64,000 bases of DNA from JAHFUI01 sp039931615 (GTDB taxonomy: Bacteria > Acidobacteriota > Vicinamibacteria > Vicinamibacterales > CAVVIG01): the NCBI GenBank assembly GCA_039931615.1, contig JBDTRR010000005.1, forward strand, positions 1 to 64,000, read 5' to 3'. Positions 34,950-43,086 of the stretch are shown here, piece after piece (the stretch's first letter is position 1; each line of letters begins with the position of its first letter). The notes beneath the pieces were generated by a model. It saw nothing but the letters and a program-made list of their open reading frames with translations. It did not search any database and was not told where the DNA came from. The position numbers and the translations under genes are program-made.

Positions 34950-36749
34950 TCATGCGGTCTGACGCCGGCTGCTGACCGGCAGCGTCACGTCTACCTCTGT
35001 CCCGACCCCGACGGTGCTGCGCACGGCGATCCGGCCGCCATGGCTCTCGACGATCCGCTTCGCGATCGACAGGCCGAGGCCGCTGCCTCTGACCGAGACG
35101 TTGCGGCCGCGATAGAACCGCTCGAACACGCGGGACAGGTCGTCACGGGCGATGCCGGTGCCGCGATCGCAGACCGTCAGCGTCACCGTCTTCGGGGTCG
35201 CCCTGCCAATCACCGCCAGGTACCGGGTCGAGGTGGAGTACTTGATGGCGTTGTCGACCAGGTTGTCGAGTGCCTGAATCATGGCCGGCCGCTCGACACA
35301 GACCTGCGGGAGGCCGGGCGGGAGCTCGATGACGAGCTCGAACTCCAGATCGGCCAGCGTCGGGCGGAATCCCTGCAGCGTGTCTTCCACCAGATCGGCC
35401 GGTTCGACCTCGGCCAGGTCGGTCGACGCCGCGGCGTGGCCGCCACTGTAGCGCGCGTAGGTCAGGAGGTTGTCGATCGAAGTGCTGAGGCGCGACGCTT
35501 CCACCGACAGCAGGCCGGCGTACTCCTGCACGGTCTTCGGCGATGTATAGCGGCCGGTCGCCAGCGTATCGCCGACCAGCCGGATGAACGCCACCGGAGT
35601 CTTCAACTCGTGAGTGACGGCGGCGACGAAATCCGACTTCATCGAGGCGAGCGCGACGCTCGCCCGGTCGGCCCGGACCGTCAGCACCAGCGCCAGCAGG
35701 CTCCCCGTCGCGGCGATCGTGATCAGGAAGAACATCCGCCGCGCCCCCTGCAGGGTGGCGGCAAGCGTCTGGTCGGGTAGCGAGCGGACGTGAACGGTCC
35801 ACTCGTGCACACGGACTGGACGTGAGGCGATCGATTTGACGAGGGCCGGATCGATGAACAACAGCGGAAAGCGGGTGTGCAGGTCGGGCGCGCCGTCCGG
35901 CTCGACTGGCGCCGACGTCACGACCTGTCCCTCGTGGTCGGACACCGCAATCGAGAGCCCGCCCAGGCTGCCGCCGATCTTCTCGACCTGTTGGACCAGC
36001 GGCTCGAAGTACTGCGCGTGCAGCCAGGTCATGTTGACGGTGAAGGCCATGAAGCCGAGCAGCGCGTGCGGCGGCGTGGAGGCGAACAGGGCGTGCGCGA
36101 TCACCTGATACGGCGTGCCCTCGATCGGGCGTTCCAGCACCAGAAACGGCGAGGCCGCGGTCGCCTGCTCACGAACGGCCGCCACCAGGCCGTTCAGGGC
36201 GGCCGGTTCACGATCGAGCACCACCGGAAACGGGTCGTCGGACGACGGCGAGGTGTTCCACGGCGGTGGACGATCGGCGCGATTGAAGGCGTAGGTCAGG
36301 CCATCGCCTCGCGGCGTGCGCTTCCACAGCAGAAAGGACTCCGGATAGGGGAAGCGCGCGAACGCGCGGGCGGACACCTGGAACAGGCTGTACGGCGGAT
36401 CTTCATCGAGGATCGTCGTGTTGAAGGGGACGATGGCGGTAATCCAGGCGCCCTTCATGTCGGCGCTGAGCGCCGCGCGCACCAGCGCCAGCGCTTCATT
36501 GGCCCGGCGCTCGAGCAGCAGGTTGGTGCCGCTTCGCCACTCGCGCGTCGCCACGTACCCGAACACCACCAGCGCCATCGTCGCGACGAACATGACGACG
36601 ACGAAGGTCATGACGGTCGGCAGGCGCACGGTGCCGTCGGTGACACGCCGGCCGAGGGTGAGCTCCCGTCGCAGCCCCTCGACGACGGATCGCGCCGCCG
36701 CGCGCAGGTGGTCGATTCTCGCCATCCGCACCGCCGGCTCGGTGCGCAT
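34950..36749 (-). CDS. Membrane sensor histidine kinase
   Basis: A 599-residue kinase. Two membrane helices (about 43-67 and 333-352) bracket a periplasmic sensor domain of about 265 residues that has no recognised name. Then come HisKA (FVAAVTHELKTPVAFIRL, phospho-acceptor His in THELKTP) and HATPase_c with N box DNLVDNAIKYS, G1 CDRGTGIA, F box FERFYRG and G2 GSGLGLSIAKRI. It overlaps the stop of the TAXI gene by one base (TGATG), which shows translational coupling. The large outer domain and the coupled binding protein suggest the kinase reads the occupancy of that protein. Confidence 0.93.
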   Translation of the reverse strand: MRTEPAVRMARIDHLRAAARSVVEGLRRELTLGRRVTDGTVRLPTVMTFVVVMFVATMALVVFGYVATREWRSGTNLLLERRANEALALVRAALSADMKGAWITAIVPFNTTILDEDPPYSLFQVSARAFARFPYPESFLLWKRTPRGDGLTYAFNRADRPPPWNTSPSSDDPFPVVLDREPAALNGLVAAVREQATAASPFLVLERPIEGTPYQVIAHALFASTPPHALLGFMAFTVNMTWLHAQYFEPLVQQVEKIGGSLGGLSIAVSDHEGQVVTSAPVEPDGAPDLHTRFPLLFIDPALVKSIASRPVRVHEWTVHVRSLPDQTLAATLQGARRMFFLITIAATGSLLALVLTVRADRASVALASMKSDFVAAVTHELKTPVAFIRLVGDTLATGRYTSPKTVQEYAGLLSVEASRLSTSIDNLLTYARYSGGHAAASTDLAEVEPADLVEDTLQGFRPTLADLEFELVIELPPGLPQVCVERPAMIQALDNLVDNAIKYSTSTRYLAVIGRATPKTVTLTVCDRGTGIARDDLSRVFERFYRGRNVSVRGSGLGLSIAKRIVESHGGRIAVRSTVGVGTEVDVTLPVSSRRQTA

Positions 36750-37732
36750 CACTTCAGGACCTCGCGTTCGCGGTAGTAGCGAGCCGCACCAGGATGCAGG
36801 GGAATCGGCGTCGCGGGCGCCTGCTCCGGATCAATCAGCGCCGCCTCGCGATGGGTCCTGGCCAATGCCGGCAGCTGCGTGAAGAATTCCTTCGTCAGCT
36901 GGTAGACCAGCTCTTCGCTCAGATCGCTCCGGCAGACGAGCAGCCATTCCGCGCCGAGCGTCTCGATCGGCCGCGCCTGGCCGGGCAGATCGTCCGCCGC
37001 GACGACGACCGGCCGCAGAAACGGATAGCTGCCGCGCAGACGGTTGATGACGGCACGCCCGATCGGCAGCAGGCGGAGCGGCACGGTCTGATTCACGGCG
37101 CGGGCGGCGGCCAGCATCACCGGGTTGGCGGTGAACACCGCGTCGAGGTCGCCGCGGCCGAGCTTCGGCACGATCTTCTCGGTCGGCTCGAAGACCGGTT
37201 CCACGTCGGCGTAGCTCATCCCGTGCGCGTTCAGCACGATGCGCGTCGAGAACTCGCCCGACGTGCCAGGCACGATGATGCCGACCCGCCGGCCCTTCAG
37301 GTCCTCGATCGACCGGAACGGGCTGTCGCGACGGACCAGGACAAAGAGGTTGTTGACCCACAGCACGGCAATCGCGCGCAGGTTCTTGTGCGGGTACAGA
37401 TGGCGCTCGATGCCGCGCCGGTATGCGAGATAGACGACGTCGGACTGCGCCAGCCCGAGGTCGCCCTTGCCCTCGTCGACGGCCGAGACCACCACCACGC
37501 CGCCAGGCGTGCTCTGCAGGCGGACGTGGTGCTGCGGCAGCGCGGCGTTGAAGCGTTGAATGAGATCGTTGGTGAAGCCGGCCGCGATACCCGACCAGAA
37601 CACCAGCTCCCGCGGCCGCGCCGCCACCGGATCCGCGGCGCACGCGGCCGTGCCGCACAGACCGGCGAGCAGCAGGGCAGCGGTTCCGGCGAGCCGGACC
37701 GACGACTGCGGGCGGCGTGAGCTGGTGGACAC
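36749..37732 (-). CDS. TAXI-family solute-binding protein
   Basis: A 327-residue exported binding protein of the TRAP-associated extracytoplasmic (TAXI) family. The leader ends TAACAADP and could be lipid-anchored. Family parts are LVFWSGIAAGFTNDLIQRF, LGLAQSDVVYLAYRR, LRAIAVLWVNNLFVLVRRDS, LKGRRVGIIVPGTSGEFSTR and LGRGDLDAVFTANPVM. GTG 37732 was chosen since GGGAGAG lies just upstream and the signal peptide then comes first. Members usually deliver glutamate or other carboxylates to a DctQM-type fused permease; no permease is encoded here. The coupling to a kinase gene suggests sensing instead. Confidence 0.88.
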   Translation of the reverse strand: MSTSSRRPQSSVRLAGTAALLLAGLCGTAACAADPVAARPRELVFWSGIAAGFTNDLIQRFNAALPQHHVRLQSTPGGVVVVSAVDEGKGDLGLAQSDVVYLAYRRGIERHLYPHKNLRAIAVLWVNNLFVLVRRDSPFRSIEDLKGRRVGIIVPGTSGEFSTRIVLNAHGMSYADVEPVFEPTEKIVPKLGRGDLDAVFTANPVMLAAARAVNQTVPLRLLPIGRAVINRLRGSYPFLRPVVVAADDLPGQARPIETLGAEWLLVCRSDLSEELVYQLTKEFFTQLPALARTHREAALIDPEQAPATPIPLHPGAARYYREREVLK

Positions 37733-37757
37733 GAGTCTCTCCCTTGAATGCAGCCGG

Positions 37758-37763
37758 ATTATA
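37758..37763 (-). promoter_or_regulatory. -10 box (TATAAT) for the TAXI-kinase-regulator operon
   Basis: TATAAT is read on the - strand at 37763-37758, about 25 bases before the GTG start at 37732. No matching -35 hexamer was found at 16-18 bases. A pair of short direct repeats (ATGACAATTG and ATGACAAATG, 37801-37820) lies further upstream and could bind a regulator. Confidence 0.4.
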
Positions 37764-37905
37764 TGGGGAACGCCCTCGACCCGCGCGGCCGGAGCGCGCG
37801 ATGACAATTGATGACAAATGCAGCCGCTGCACCACCGTGCGGTCCTGCGCATAATCCGCTCGCCGACTTGGTTTCATCCGGCCGCTATCGCAGGGAGGTG
37901 CGGTG

Positions 37906-38124
37906 ATGTTGAGACGAATCGCGACCGTCGTCGTGATTGTCGTCGCCGTCGCGGCGAAGACGTCCAGCCCGTTGCTGGCACAGGGCACCAGCGACCGGCA
38001 GAGGAACTTCCAGGATCAGCTGACCGGCCAGCTCGAGACCGGCTCGATCAAGAATGAGGCGAACCCCGGCTACTGCCAGCAGCACGACGTGTCCCAGGTC
38101 ACCTGTTCTAGATCGGTAGGATAA
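37906..38124 (+). CDS. Small secreted protein of unknown function
   Basis: A 72-residue protein with a signal peptide (MLRRIATVVVIVVAVAAKTS, cleavage near LLAQ). It has a short mature part with two cysteines (YCQQHD, VTCSRS) and the pattern NFQDQLTGQLETGSIKNE. GGGAGG precedes ATG 37906 and GTG 37903. Its stop is two bases before the NHL gene start at 38127, so translation of the two is probably linked. It is not recognised as any family. A decayed stub of a longer secreted protein is an alternative. Confidence 0.5.
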   Translation: MLRRIATVVVIVVAVAAKTSSPLLAQGTSDRQRNFQDQLTGQLETGSIKNEANPGYCQQHDVSQVTCSRSVG

Positions 38125-38126
38125 AC

Positions 38127-39395
38127 ATGATGATCAGGACCATCAACGCCGCCCGGTCGAGCGCCCGACTTCGCTATCGGGTGTCCGCCATCGTGCTCGG
38201 TGCGGCCTGCGCCGCCGGCCTCGGCAGCAGCTCGGGACGGGCACAGCCGCAGCAGGCGGCGCTGCGCGTTCCGGTCTTCGCCGTCGATCCATCGTGGCCG
38301 ACGCTGCCGAACAGCTGGGTGGTCGGGCACGTCTCCTCGGTGGCGGTGGATCGCCGCGATCACGTCTGGATCCTGCATCGCCCGAACACGATTGCCGAGG
38401 ATCGGCGCGGCCGGGCCGCGCCCCCGGTCGTTGAATTCGACGCCAATGGACGGTTCGTCAACGCGTGGGGCGGCCCGGGGACGGGATACGACTGGCCGGA
38501 CAGCGAGCATGGCATCGCCGTCGACTACCGCGACCACGTCTGGATTGGGGGCAGCGCGCCGGTCGCGCCGTCTCTTCGCAACCTCGACGACGACATGCTC
38601 CTCAAGTTCGACAACAAGGGGAAGTTCCTGCTGCAGATTGGCGGGCGCAGCGTCAGCGGCGGCAACAAGGACACCCGAGGCGTCCATCAGTCGGCGGATG
38701 TCTTCGTCTATCCCAAGACGAACGAGGCGTTCGTCGCCGATGGCTACGGGAACCGTCGCGTCATCGTCTTCGATGCTGACACAGGAGCGTTCAAGCGGAT
38801 GTGGGGGGCGTTCGGCAATACTCCCATCGATGTGCCGGCCGCCGCACGCGGCGCCGCGCCGAACGGAGCCGCGCCGGGGGCCGCGCGGGGCGGCGCCGCC
38901 ACTGGCGGAGCAGGCCGCGGCCCGGCGCCGGCCCTCGACGCCGACGGTGAGGGCTCGCCGCAGTTCGGCGGACCGGTCCACGCCGTCAAGGTCTCGGATG
39001 ATGCGCTGGTCTACGTCGCCGATCGGCCAAACCGCCGGGTGCAGGTCTTCACGCCGGACGGCAAGTTCGTGGCGCAGACCTTCATCAACCGATCTGGTCC
39101 GTCGCCGCAGTCGGCCGCTGGCCTGGCCTTCTCGCCCGATGCGCAACAGCAGTTCCTGTACGTCGCCGACTACGGCAACTCGCACATCGCCGTGCTGGAC
39201 CGGAAGCGCCTGCAGATCCTCTATCAGTTCGGACAGCGAAGCGAGAAGCCGGGAGACTTTCAGGGACTGCACCACCTGGCGATCGATGCCAAGGGCAACC
39301 TCTACACGGGCGAAGTCGCACCGGGCGCGCGCGCGCAGCGCTTCGTGTTCAAGGGACTCTCCGACACGCTGCCGGCCAACGCGCTGACCCGATAG
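38127..39395 (+). CDS. Secreted NHL-repeat propeller protein (copy 2)
   Basis: A 422-residue paralogue of the protein at 32093, with signal peptide (to about 40) and the same blade motifs: HVWILHRPN, WGGPGTGYDWPDSEHGIAVD, EAFVADGYGNRRVIVFDA, LVYVADRPNRRVQVFTPDG, FLYVADYGNSHIAVLD and NLYTGEVAPGARAQRF. It differs by an Ala/Gly/Pro-rich insertion of about 40 residues (around 235-275) between blades. The two-base spacing from the small secreted gene implies coupling. A terminator hairpin follows at 39423. Function unknown; likely an extracytoplasmic binding propeller. Confidence 0.85.
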   Translation: MMIRTINAARSSARLRYRVSAIVLGAACAAGLGSSSGRAQPQQAALRVPVFAVDPSWPTLPNSWVVGHVSSVAVDRRDHVWILHRPNTIAEDRRGRAAPPVVEFDANGRFVNAWGGPGTGYDWPDSEHGIAVDYRDHVWIGGSAPVAPSLRNLDDDMLLKFDNKGKFLLQIGGRSVSGGNKDTRGVHQSADVFVYPKTNEAFVADGYGNRRVIVFDADTGAFKRMWGAFGNTPIDVPAAARGAAPNGAAPGAARGGAATGGAGRGPAPALDADGEGSPQFGGPVHAVKVSDDALVYVADRPNRRVQVFTPDGKFVAQTFINRSGPSPQSAAGLAFSPDAQQQFLYVADYGNSHIAVLDRKRLQILYQFGQRSEKPGDFQGLHHLAIDAKGNLYTGEVAPGARAQRFVFKGLSDTLPANALTR

Positions 39396-39422
39396 CCGGC
39401 CGCTTCCGGCGCCCAATCACCG

Positions 39423-39453
39423 ACCGCTCAAGACGTTCCTGAGCGGTTCTTTT
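39423..39453 (+). terminator. Rho-independent terminator after the NHL gene
   Basis: ACCGCTCA (39423-39430) pairs perfectly with TGAGCGGT (39440-39447) across a nine-base loop, followed by TCTTTT. It lies 28 bases after the NHL stop and overlaps the 3' end of the convergent gene. Confidence 0.75.
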
Positions 39454-40015
39454 CGGAGGCGACGCCAAGCGCGAACGCGATGACGGCCGAGATCAGCTGC
39501 GAATCCACATCGTCGGCGGGGTGAGTCGGTGGCGGCGTCGGCGCGGCTGGCGCCGGGCGAGTGGTCGGTGGCGCGGGGATGGCGGCCGCCGCTTCCTCGA
39601 CCGTCCCATCCATGTGCACCCAGAGCCCGATGACATCCACGCCCAGATTCCAGCTGGTTATGATGTGCTGCGCGCCGCGCAACTGGCGCAGCCGCGTCTC
39701 CGGGTCCGCGTCGTTGCCCAGGCAGTCGTCATGGGCGGCCACCGCGATGAGTTCGGCATCGTGGCCCTTCACCGAGAAGCTGGCATTGCGGTGGATGGCG
39801 GCCTGAACCGCGGCCCGCGTCGGCTCCGTCAGCGCCCGCTCCGGTCCCGGCTCGGTGATGAGGTCGACGTAGTCGACGCCGTAGGTGCGGCGCATGTAGT
39901 CCACCACCGGCCGCTGCACCCGGCCGTCGAGGCAGGTGATGGCCAGCGCGAAACGCAGTGGTCGCGACCCGGGTGCCACGGCGATATGGTAACAGGTCAC
40001 CGATCGCCGACGCAC
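39428..40015 (-). CDS. Beta-carbonic-anhydrase-like protein with Pro-rich tail
   Basis: A 195-residue protein. ITCLDGRVQRP holds the C-x-D-x-R signature of beta-class carbonic anhydrases and AVAAHDDCLGN the H-x-x-C pair, so all four zinc-site residues (Cys, Asp, His, Cys) are present. Length is shorter than the usual 200-230 and the C-terminus carries a proline-rich stretch (APPTTRPAPAAPTPPPTHP) followed by a helix. Start is uncertain: GTG 40015 is the longest and GTG 39979 would begin just before the fold; neither has a clear ribosome site. It probably handles CO2/bicarbonate or a related small molecule. Activity is not certain. Confidence 0.65.
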   Translation of the reverse strand: MRRRSVTCYHIAVAPGSRPLRFALAITCLDGRVQRPVVDYMRRTYGVDYVDLITEPGPERALTEPTRAAVQAAIHRNASFSVKGHDAELIAVAAHDDCLGNDADPETRLRQLRGAQHIITSWNLGVDVIGLWVHMDGTVEEAAAAIPAPPTTRPAPAAPTPPPTHPADDVDSQLISAVIAFALGVASEKNRSGTS

Positions 40016-40043
40016 CGACGATCGTGTGTCGATCGTACGTAGT

Positions 40044-40061
40044 GTCCGCCCTCAGGCGGAC
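40044..40061. repeat. REP-like hairpin GTCCGCC-CTCA-GGCGGAC
   Basis: Seven perfectly paired bases on each side of a four-base loop, preceded by CGTACGTAGT. The arms resemble the GTCCGxx hairpins at 56183 and 54572, which suggests one short repeat family. It lies in the divergent spacer between the carbonic-anhydrase-like gene and the DyP operon. Confidence 0.5.
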
Positions 40062-40113
40062 CGTCCACCCAAATTGAACCAGGGAGTCGGCGGCGGTACA
40101 CTGCGGCAATCGC

Positions 40114-41460
40114 TTGAGCATTCTGGAATCCGTGCGCCGCCCGAGCCCGCGAACCGTGACCGTGCTTGCAGCCATCCGCCCAGGCGAAGAAGCGGCGCTG
40201 CGCGACGTGCTGCGCCCGATTGGCGACGATGTGAAGGGCAGGCGGTTGGCGCCGGGAGCGGTTCCGCCCCGCATCGAGTTCGGCCACAGCCGGCGGATCC
40301 ACTTCGCGCGCTTCGCCATCCTCGACGATCCCGATCGCGGGCGTGATCGCACCCGGCTGCTGTACTCGGCCAACTACGACGGCGATCTCGACAGCCACCT
40401 CGCCGAGTTGATCGCCATTACCTCCGACATGGATGCCATCTGGGGCCGGGTTGAAGGCTATACGGGGATCGAGGCTTTCGCCCCGTTCATCCGCGCGCAC
40501 GCGCAGAAGCCGGAGGCCTTCTATATCGCCTTCCGCGATGAAACCGTCGCGCGCCTGCACGACGCCATCGCCTTTCGCCGCGGCGCGCCGCCGCTGATCG
40601 ACGCACCGGGTGCGTCGCTCACGACGCTGGTGCCGCGCCTGGCGGCCGCGGCACCGGCCTGGGCGAGAAGCCGCGCGCGGCCGTTCAGGGTTGCGATCGC
40701 GAGGCTGCTCCGCGCCCTGCCCATCGCCGCCGACCTGTTCGTGGCGGTCGCGCGCTTCGGCGTCGGCAACGTGTTTCACGGCGGGCAGCGCCTCATCGCC
40801 AGCCTCGACCGCTATCGGCTGTTCCGCTGGCTGAACCGGCTGACCGGCAACCGTCTGCCGCCACGGCGATCGGTGCACTCGAGCGTGTGGCTCGATCACT
40901 GCACCGCCGCGGTGCCGTCCGTGCCGGGCGACGAAGTGCCGTCGGGTCCCGGCCGCCAGATGCCCCCGGCCTTCCGGGAAGACGCGATCGCGCAGAACCA
41001 GCTGACCCTGGTCACGGTCGTGATGCCGGGACAGGTCGATCGGGTCCGCGCCGTGATGGCGGCCATCGATTCGTACGCGAAGCGGCTGTCGCCGCCCGGC
41101 TCCCTCATCGGCATCAGCACGATTCACTTCGTCAAATGGCTCGTCATCGACAACGGACGCCGCTTGATGCTGATCAGCGATTACGACGGATCGTGGGAAA
41201 GCTACATCGACGAATTTGCCGAGATGATCCTCTCGGGTCTGGACGCGATCTGGGAGACCGCTTACGGCTACCCACCGGATGGTGCGCGCGATCTTCCCGC
41301 CTTCAAGCGGTTCCTCCGGAGTCATCAGGTGCCCGCCGAGATCTTCTTCAGCGCCTACCCGGAGGAGACCGTGCTGAATGCCGTCAACGATCGCGCCCTG
41401 GTGCAGGGGTGCGCCGGCGCCGCAGACGGTGCGCTCGCCGGGCTGCTCCAGCGGGTGTGA
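40114..41460 (+). CDS. Two-repeat protein coupled to DyP peroxidase, function unknown
   Basis: A 448-residue protein that contains the same domain twice. Repeat 1 (about 45-145) has HFARFAILDD, LLYSANYDGDLDSHLAEL and MDAIWGRVEGYTG; repeat 2 (about 335-440) has HFVKWLVIDN, LMLISDYDGSWESYIDEF and LDAIWETAYGYP. A basic helical middle (ARSRARPFRVAIARLLRALP) could touch membrane. No signal peptide is seen. TTG 40114 is the longest start and GTG 40132 is an alternative; neither has a clear site. Its stop overlaps the peroxidase start (TGATG), so the two are expressed together. It may be a partner or cargo-related protein. Confidence 0.7.
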   Translation: MSILESVRRPSPRTVTVLAAIRPGEEAALRDVLRPIGDDVKGRRLAPGAVPPRIEFGHSRRIHFARFAILDDPDRGRDRTRLLYSANYDGDLDSHLAELIAITSDMDAIWGRVEGYTGIEAFAPFIRAHAQKPEAFYIAFRDETVARLHDAIAFRRGAPPLIDAPGASLTTLVPRLAAAAPAWARSRARPFRVAIARLLRALPIAADLFVAVARFGVGNVFHGGQRLIASLDRYRLFRWLNRLTGNRLPPRRSVHSSVWLDHCTAAVPSVPGDEVPSGPGRQMPPAFREDAIAQNQLTLVTVVMPGQVDRVRAVMAAIDSYAKRLSPPGSLIGISTIHFVKWLVIDNGRRLMLISDYDGSWESYIDEFAEMILSGLDAIWETAYGYPPDGARDLPAFKRFLRSHQVPAEIFFSAYPEETVLNAVNDRALVQGCAGAADGALAGLLQRV

Positions 41461-42965
41461 TGGTGGCGGACGCGGTGACGCGACTGGCCGAAGATGTCCT
41501 CGCCGACATCCAGGGCTTCATCACGAGCGGCTACGGGCATCTGTCGTACGCCGCGTACCTGTTCGTCCACTTTCAGGCCGCCGGACCGGCACGGCGGTGG
41601 CTGAAACTGATAGCGCCCGCGATCACCCCGGCGACCGCATGGCCGACGACGGCGGCCGGCGAGAAGGTGAAGCCGTCGCTGGCGTGCAACATCGCGGTGA
41701 CGGCCGACGGCCTGGCGGCGCTCGATCTGCCGGCCCGCGTGCTCTGCACGTTTCCTCCCGAATTCCAGGAAGGGATGACGGGCGAGCGCCGGTCGACGAT
41801 GCTGGGCGATACGGAGGAAAGCGACCCCCGCCACTGGGAATTCGGCGGCAGCAGCCAGCCGCCGATTCACGCCGTCGTCATCGTTCACGCGATCTCGCCG
41901 GAGGAGCTCGAGCGCGCCTGCGAGGCCCAGCGGGCGCTGCTCGCCGGGCTGGCAGGTGGCGTCGCCGAGCTGCCCGGCACGATGCAGAGCGGCGACCGGC
42001 CCGCCGGCGGGCACGAACCGTTTGGCTTTCATGACGGCGTGGCACAACCGTCTGTCGCCGGTATCAGCGGTGCGGGCGTTCCAACCGGGGAGTTCATTCT
42101 CGGGTATCCGAATCACTATGGGATCGTGCCGCCGACACCGACCGTGCCGGCCGAGATGGATGCCGACGGGGTCCTCCCTGCTTTCGACAATCCCTACCAT
42201 GCAGCCGAGCGGCTGCACGATCTCGGCTTGAACGGCTCCTACGTCGTCTATCGGAAGCTGCAGCAGGACGTCGCCGCGTTCTGGCAGTTCATGAAGCAGG
42301 AAGCGGCTCGCCAGGGAGGGGAAGATGCCGCCCGGATGGTCTGGCTGGCCGCGCGCTGCGTCGCGCGCTGGCCGGGCGGCGCGCCGCTGGCGCTGGCGCC
42401 GTCCATCGACGACCCGCGGCTTGGCGACCGGAATGACTTCGGCTACCGGGACGACCCTGACGGCCTGGCCTGCCCGATCGGAGCGCATGTGCGCCGCACC
42501 AACCCCCGGGACGACATCAAGCCATATCCCGCGGCGGAATCGCTTCGGATGTCCGAGGCGCATCGACTCCTGCGGCGGGGCCGCGTCTTCGGCCCGGCCC
42601 TGTTCGACCCGAAGATACTGGCCGATCCGGCGTCCGACCCGTGCCGCACCGCGCTGCTCACGCTGACCGACGATGGCCGCGGCCGCGGGATTCATTTCTT
42701 CTGCGTCAACGCCAGCATCCGAAGCCAGTTCGAGTTCGTGCAGCAGACCTGGTGCAACAACCCGCGCTTCGGCGGGCTCAACGACAACAAGGATCCCATC
42801 GCCGGCGACAACGATCGGACCGGCCAGCCGTCGAGCCACATGACGATCCCCGCGCAGCCGCTCCGGCTGCGGACCGCCGCGCTGCCGCGGTTCGTGACGG
42901 TCAAGGCCGGCGCCTACCTGTTCATGCCGAGCCTGAACGCGCTGCGGTTCCTGGCCGGCAGCTGA
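41460..42965 (+). CDS. DyP-type peroxidase
   Basis: A 501-residue heme peroxidase of the dye-decolorising family. Markers are GFHDGVAQPSVAG (GxxDG motif, distal Asp), ACPIGAHVRRTNPRDD (proximal His and conserved Arg region), and FFCVNASIRSQFEFVQQTWCNN near the end. Length is above class B and near that of longer (class C/D) enzymes. No export signal. It uses H2O2 to oxidise organic substrates. The start overlaps the stop of the two-repeat gene by one base. Some DyPs are packaged in encapsulin shells; no encapsulin gene is visible and no clear cargo tail is present. Confidence 0.9.
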   Translation: MVADAVTRLAEDVLADIQGFITSGYGHLSYAAYLFVHFQAAGPARRWLKLIAPAITPATAWPTTAAGEKVKPSLACNIAVTADGLAALDLPARVLCTFPPEFQEGMTGERRSTMLGDTEESDPRHWEFGGSSQPPIHAVVIVHAISPEELERACEAQRALLAGLAGGVAELPGTMQSGDRPAGGHEPFGFHDGVAQPSVAGISGAGVPTGEFILGYPNHYGIVPPTPTVPAEMDADGVLPAFDNPYHAAERLHDLGLNGSYVVYRKLQQDVAAFWQFMKQEAARQGGEDAARMVWLAARCVARWPGGAPLALAPSIDDPRLGDRNDFGYRDDPDGLACPIGAHVRRTNPRDDIKPYPAAESLRMSEAHRLLRRGRVFGPALFDPKILADPASDPCRTALLTLTDDGRGRGIHFFCVNASIRSQFEFVQQTWCNNPRFGGLNDNKDPIAGDNDRTGQPSSHMTIPAQPLRLRTAALPRFVTVKAGAYLFMPSLNALRFLAGS

Positions 42966-43006
42966 CCGGGCATTTGATCCCTGAGCCGTGCGCCCGGAAA
43001 ATCGCC

Positions 43007-43071
43007 TTGCCATCGCTCGACCAGCGACGCATATAATCGCCAGATTCGGCACTGTCAGCCCGAATTGACAG
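43007..43071 (+). promoter_or_regulatory. Promoter and hairpin in front of the dienelactone hydrolase gene
   Basis: TTGCCA (43007-43012), a 19-base spacer and a perfect TATAAT (43032-43037) form a plausible sigma-70-type promoter. Downstream, CTGTCA (43052-43057) pairs with TGACAG (43066-43071), an inverted repeat in the likely leader that could be an operator or hairpin. Confidence 0.5.
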
Positions 43072-43086
43072 CATGAGGAGTCAGCC

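Noticed and set aside
34235..37732. A complete TRAP transporter
   Set aside because: Only the TAXI binding protein is present; no membrane-spanning permease of the DctQ/DctM type is encoded on either side.
41460..42965. Encapsulin cargo peroxidase system
   Set aside because: No encapsulin shell gene in the window and no recognisable targeting tail on the peroxidase.
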